Origin: Pseudomonas sp. K2I15
GTDB taxonomy: Bacteria; Pseudomonadota; Gammaproteobacteria; Pseudomonadales; Pseudomonadaceae
Direction of reading: 5' to 3'
DNA length: 64,000 nucleotides
Assembly: GCF_002204795.1 (NCBI RefSeq)
Contig: NZ_NIXO01000002.1
Location: forward strand, 186,001-250,000
Shown here: positions 60,864 to 64,000 of the stretch, in pieces
How positions within the stretch are numbered: position 1 is the stretch's first letter
Layout: each line of letters begins with the position of its first letter
The notes under the pieces: model-generated
Told to the model about the DNA's origin: nothing
The model's input: the letters and a program-made list of their open reading frames with translations, nothing else
The model's database searches: none
Program-made: the position numbers and the translations under genes

Positions 60864-63152
60864 TCAGGCCAGTTCAGCCCGCAGTTGACGCGCCGCGGTC
60901 ACCATGTGAATCAGCGCGGCCTCAGTCTCCGGCCAGCCACGGGTTTTCAAGCCGCAGTCCGGGTTGACCCACAGGCGGTCAGCCGGGATGCGCTTGGCCG
61001 CCTTGCGCAACAGGTTGGCCATTTCCGAAGCATCCGGCACCCGTGGCGAGTGGATGTCGTACACACCCGGGCCAATGTCGTTCGGGTAAGCGAAGGCTTC
61101 GAACGCGTCCAGCAGCTCCATGTCCGAGCGCGAGGTTTCGATGGTGATCACGTCGGCATCCATCGCCGCGATGGACTCGATCACATCGTTGAACTCGCTG
61201 TAGCACATGTGGGTGTGGATCTGGGTTTCGTCACGCACACCGGAGGCGCACAAGCGGAACACTTCGGTGGCCCAATCCAGGTAGCCCTGCCACTGTGCCT
61301 GGCGCAACGGCAAGCCTTCGCGGAATGCCGCTTCGTCGATCTGCACGATCTTGATGCCGGCGGCTTCCAGGTCGACCACTTCGTCACGAATCGCCAGGGC
61401 CAGTTGGCGCGCCTGCTCTTCGCGGCTCACGTCTTCACGCGGGAACGACCACATCAGCATGGTCACAGGACCGGTCAGCATGCCCTTCATCACCTTGCTG
61501 GTGAGGCCTTGGGCGTAGCGGATCCACTCCACGGTCATGGCGTTCGGACGACTCAGGTCACCGAAAATCACCGCCGGTTTCACACAACGCGAACCGTAGC
61601 TCTGTACCCAGCCGAAGCGAGTGAACACGTAGCCGTCGAGTTGCTCGGCGAAGTATTCGACCATGTCGTTACGCTCGGCTTCACCGTGTACCAGTACGTC
61701 CAGGCCAAGGTTTTCCTGCACTTCAACCGCGTGACGGATCTCGCTGTGCATGGCTTCGACGTATTCGGCTTCGCTCAACTTGCCGGCCTTGTACGACTGA
61801 CGAGCCAGGCGGATCGACGCGGTTTGCGGGAACGAACCGATGGTGGTGGTCGGGAACAGCGGCAGGTTCAGGCCGGCACGTTGTTTCTCGATACGCTGGG
61901 CAAACAGCGAGTGACGCTGGCTGTCTTTGGCCGTGATCGCCGCAACACGGGCTTGCACCGCAGGCTTGTGAATACGCGGCGAGGCAGTACGGGCAGCTTG
62001 TACGGCGCCGCTTTCGGCCAGGGCGGCGATGACGTTTGGCGCTTGCGGTTGATTCACGGCCTGAGCCAACACGGCCACTTCTTCGCACTTCTGTACGGCA
62101 AACGCGAGCCAGCTTTTCAGCTCGGCATCCAGTTTGTCTTCACGGCCCAGGTCCACAGGGCTGTGCAGCAAGGAGCACGACGGCGCCACCCACAGGCGAT
62201 CACCCAAGCGTTCATGAGCGTGCTGCAAGGTGGCCAGGGCCTTTTCCAGGTCACAACGCCACACGTTACGGCCATTGACCACGCCCAGGGACAACACCTT
62301 ATAAGCCGGCAGGCGATCAAGGATGGTCGGGTACTGATCCGGCGCACGCACCAGGTCGATGTGCAGGCCGTCCACCGGCAGGTTAGCTGCCAGACCGAGG
62401 TTCTCTTCCAGGCCACCAAAGTAGGTAGCCACCAGCTTCTTCAGCGGGTCGCGCTGGATCAGGTTGTAGGCACGCTCAAACGCATTTTTCCAGTCCTGGG
62501 GCAGGTCCAGAACCAGGATCGGCTCGTCGATCTGCACCCACTCCACGCCCAGCTCCGCCAGGCGCTGGAAGATCTGGCCGTACAGCGGCAGCAGTCGGTC
62601 CAGCAGGTCGAGCTTGTCGAAATCGCCGCCCTTGGCCTTGCCCAGCCACAGGTAAGTCAGCGGGCCGATGACGACCGGCTTCACGGTGTGGCCGAGGTCG
62701 CGGGCTTCCTTGACCTCTTCGAACAGTTGATCCCAACCCAGGTGGAACTGCTGGTCAGCGCTGAATTCAGGGACCAGGTAGTGGTAGTTGGTGTCGAACC
62801 ACTTGGTCATTTCCTGGGCGTGGGCACCGCCGCAGCAGTTGTCACTCACGCCACGGGCCATGCCGAACAGGGTGTGCAGGGTGGCTTTGCCGTCGGCCGG
62901 GCGGAAACGCTCCGGGATCACACCGAACATCAGCGAGTGGGTCAGTACCTGGTCGTACCAGGCGAAGTCACCGGCGGGCAGCAACCCGATGCCGGCTTTC
63001 TTTTGCAGGTCCCAGTGCGTCTTGCGCAGCTCACGGCCTACGGCGCGCAGGCCGGCTTCGTCGAGTTCGCCCTTCCAAAACGCTTCCTGCGCTTTTTTCA
63101 GTTCACGATCGCGACCAATGCGCGGGAATCCAAGGGAATGGGCAACAGCCAT
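60864..63152 (-). CDS. metE: Cobalamin-independent methionine synthase
   Basis: This 762-residue enzyme transfers a methyl group from 5-methyltetrahydropteroyl-tri-glutamate to homocysteine. The N-terminal half begins [18 protein letters not shown]. The C-terminal catalytic half has the zinc ligands [10 protein letters not shown] (His, Cys) and [11 protein letters not shown] (Cys), and the homocysteine site [16 protein letters not shown] region is intact. Length matches the family (about 755). The metR gene usually found beside metE is absent in this window, but a MetR-like palindrome lies upstream. Confidence 0.97.
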   Translation of the reverse strand: MAVAHSLGFPRIGRDRELKKAQEAFWKGELDEAGLRAVGRELRKTHWDLQKKAGIGLLPAGDFAWYDQVLTHSLMFGVIPERFRPADGKATLHTLFGMARGVSDNCCGGAHAQEMTKWFDTNYHYLVPEFSADQQFHLGWDQLFEEVKEARDLGHTVKPVVIGPLTYLWLGKAKGGDFDKLDLLDRLLPLYGQIFQRLAELGVEWVQIDEPILVLDLPQDWKNAFERAYNLIQRDPLKKLVATYFGGLEENLGLAANLPVDGLHIDLVRAPDQYPTILDRLPAYKVLSLGVVNGRNVWRCDLEKALATLQHAHERLGDRLWVAPSCSLLHSPVDLGREDKLDAELKSWLAFAVQKCEEVAVLAQAVNQPQAPNVIAALAESGAVQAARTASPRIHKPAVQARVAAITAKDSQRHSLFAQRIEKQRAGLNLPLFPTTTIGSFPQTASIRLARQSYKAGKLSEAEYVEAMHSEIRHAVEVQENLGLDVLVHGEAERNDMVEYFAEQLDGYVFTRFGWVQSYGSRCVKPAVIFGDLSRPNAMTVEWIRYAQGLTSKVMKGMLTGPVTMLMWSFPREDVSREEQARQLALAIRDEVVDLEAAGIKIVQIDEAAFREGLPLRQAQWQGYLDWATEVFRLCASGVRDETQIHTHMCYSEFNDVIESIAAMDADVITIETSRSDMELLDAFEAFAYPNDIGPGVYDIHSPRVPDASEMANLLRKAAKRIPADRLWVNPDCGLKTRGWPETEAALIHMVTAARQLRAELA

Positions 63153-63205
63153 GACGTAAAGCTCCAATGTGTGTGTATGGGAGCTATTGTCGGGATCGGG
63201 TGATG

Positions 63206-63220
63206 ATGAGACAAACTCAT
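63206..63220. promoter_or_regulatory. Candidate MetR site upstream of metE
   Basis: ATGAG-N5-CTCAT is a perfect inverted repeat 54 bp before the metE start. It fits the MetR form TGAA-N5-TTCA in spacing (TGAG-N5-CTCA here). Confidence 0.4.
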
Positions 63221-63451
63221 TTTATTCTAGATGATCACAAGTTTTCGTCATGATGACAGGAGAGCGGTATAGTCAGTCCATCGAGGTTGGGATTGAATCA
63301 ACATGGAAGGACTTCACCAAGGTAGTTGCTGTTCTGGTCCAGTGCCAATGGGATTTACCCGGACTGGTTTCGATAGCGATCGCCACACTCGACACGCCGT
63401 TTCTTGCGGGTAAGCAGAAGCATGCCTGCGTCGACTCTAAGGCCGGTTGGT
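63221..63451. other. Intergenic stretch without a convincing gene
   Basis: The 75-codon open frame from 63250 to 63477 has no family similarity and no good ribosome site, and it would overlap the GNAT start. I see no other feature in this stretch apart from the metE promoter region. Confidence 0.5.
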
Positions 63452-63919
63452 ATGAGCTGGAAAATAGCAGTGGCTAAATCAATGGAAGGTTTGTCGATAC
63501 GCGCCATCTCAGCGTTGCCCGAAGAACTCCTCGCACTGGAAGCAGAGGCCCTCGCTGAAGGTTTCAGGTTTCTTACACGCCTGATTGCGCAGTGGCATAG
63601 CGGCGCCAACCGTTTCGACCGCCCCGGCGAATGTCTTTTGGGCGTATTCAGTAACGGGCAGTTGATCGCCGTTGGCGGGCTGTCCTATGACCCTTACGCC
63701 GGGCCGGACGTTGGCAGGCTGCGCCGAGTGTACGTCGCCCGGGCATCAAGAGCCCGCAATGTGGGTAAAGCCCTGGTCAGCCAGCTTCTGGAACACGCCG
63801 CACAGCAGTTCCGAGTTGTGCGCCTGTCTACCGACACCCGCGAGGGCGCAGCCTTTTACCTGCGCTGCGGGTTTGAGCCGGTGCAGGATGAACATGCAAC
63901 TCATGCGAAGTCGTTATGA
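63452..63919 (+). CDS. GNAT family N-acetyltransferase
   Basis: This protein of about 155 residues has the acetyl-CoA loop VYVARASRARNVGKALVSQLL and C-terminal strands REGAAFYLRCGFEPVQDEHATH. The start could be the ATG at 63452 (AAGG nine bases upstream) or the ATG at 63482. The conserved domain begins near LSIRAISALPEELLALEA. The substrate is unknown. A short REP-like hairpin follows the stop. Confidence 0.83.
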   Translation: MSWKIAVAKSMEGLSIRAISALPEELLALEAEALAEGFRFLTRLIAQWHSGANRFDRPGECLLGVFSNGQLIAVGGLSYDPYAGPDVGRLRRVYVARASRARNVGKALVSQLLEHAAQQFRVVRLSTDTREGAAFYLRCGFEPVQDEHATHAKSL

Positions 63920-63932
63920 ACGCACCCGCCCC

Positions 63933-63962
63933 TGTGGCAAGGGAATTGGCTCCCTCGCCACA
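63933..63962. repeat. Compact REP hairpin, family 'TGTGGCGAGG'
   Basis: TGTGGCAAGGGAA pairs imperfectly with TCCCTCGCCACA across a short loop, a fused form of the doublet seen elsewhere. It follows the GNAT gene. Confidence 0.65.
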
Positions 63963-64000
63963 AGAGCACTGCATAGGTCGCAGGATTTACATCAACGGAA

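Noticed and set aside
60885..63203. 772-codon open frame antisense to metE
   Set aside because: It mirrors metE almost exactly, and metE has full-length motif support on the other strand.
63250..63477. 75-codon open frame upstream of the GNAT gene
   Set aside because: No Shine-Dalgarno or family resemblance, and it overlaps the likely GNAT start.

Overview
This window looks like chromosomal DNA of a Pseudomonas of the P. fluorescens group. Evidence is the high GC content, OprD-type porins, FecI/FecR/TonB signalling, DmeR-DmeF, the density of LysR, GntR, AraC and GNAT genes, and many short inverted repeats of the Pseudomonas REP type (a 'TGTAGGAGC...GCTCCTACA' family and a 'TGTGGCGAGG...CCTCGCCACA' family). 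Species cannot be fixed from the sequence alone. I see no rRNA, tRNA, CRISPR array, phage or complete insertion sequence.

Layout. 1-4.2 kb: end of a peptide/microcin C-type ABC importer operon (binding protein tail, yejB, yejE, yejF). 4.3-5.7 kb: AraC regulator and a LysE-type exporter, tail to tail. 5.8-9.5 kb: D-glucarate catabolism (GntR regulator, MFS transporter, glucarate dehydratase) with clear operator palindromes. 9.5-11 kb: thioredoxin-reductase-like flavoprotein and a divergent Rrf2 regulator sharing a perfect palindrome. 11.0-11.8 kb: a gene-free, inverted-repeat-bounded element of about 716 bp. 11.8-19.6 kb: lipase-like lipoprotein, NudK, two DeoR regulators, an SDR with a divergent LysR regulator, a lipoprotein-like hydrolase and a 2-hydroxyacid dehydrogenase. 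19.6-25.3 kb: small stress-type genes (HhH protein, DUF4142, PfpI, PLDc_N), a Cys-rich HTH regulator and a YhcG nuclease remnant. 25.4-26.5 kb: copper delivery pair (SCO, PCuAC). 26.8-32.1 kb: OprD porin, an exported argininosuccinate-lyase-like enzyme, a dicarboxylate symporter and a LysR regulator. I regard this as the most interesting locus: the parts suggest extracytoplasmic cleavage of a fumarate-releasing adduct and import of the product. 32-42.3 kb: small oxidoreductases, regulators and acetyltransferases separated by REP elements. 42.3-50.9 kb: TPM/YgcG protein, a DapF paralogue with an altered active site, an alginate-lyase-like protein, the nickel/cobalt efflux pair dmeR-dmeF, chrA and two divergent L,D-transpeptidase-family genes. 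51-56.2 kb: creatininase-family enzyme, envelope proteins, GntR/UTRA regulator, GST and a membrane-linked lipase-like hydrolase. 56.3-63.2 kb: decayed NicT-type nickel permease, then a TonB receptor with STN domain, FecR and FecI (a cell-surface signalling iron uptake system), then metE. The window ends with a GNAT gene.

Many regulators sit beside divergent targets, and I could read candidate operators for several. Start codons were chosen by Shine-Dalgarno sequence, signal peptide and family fit. All family assignments are from sequence reading, without database searches.
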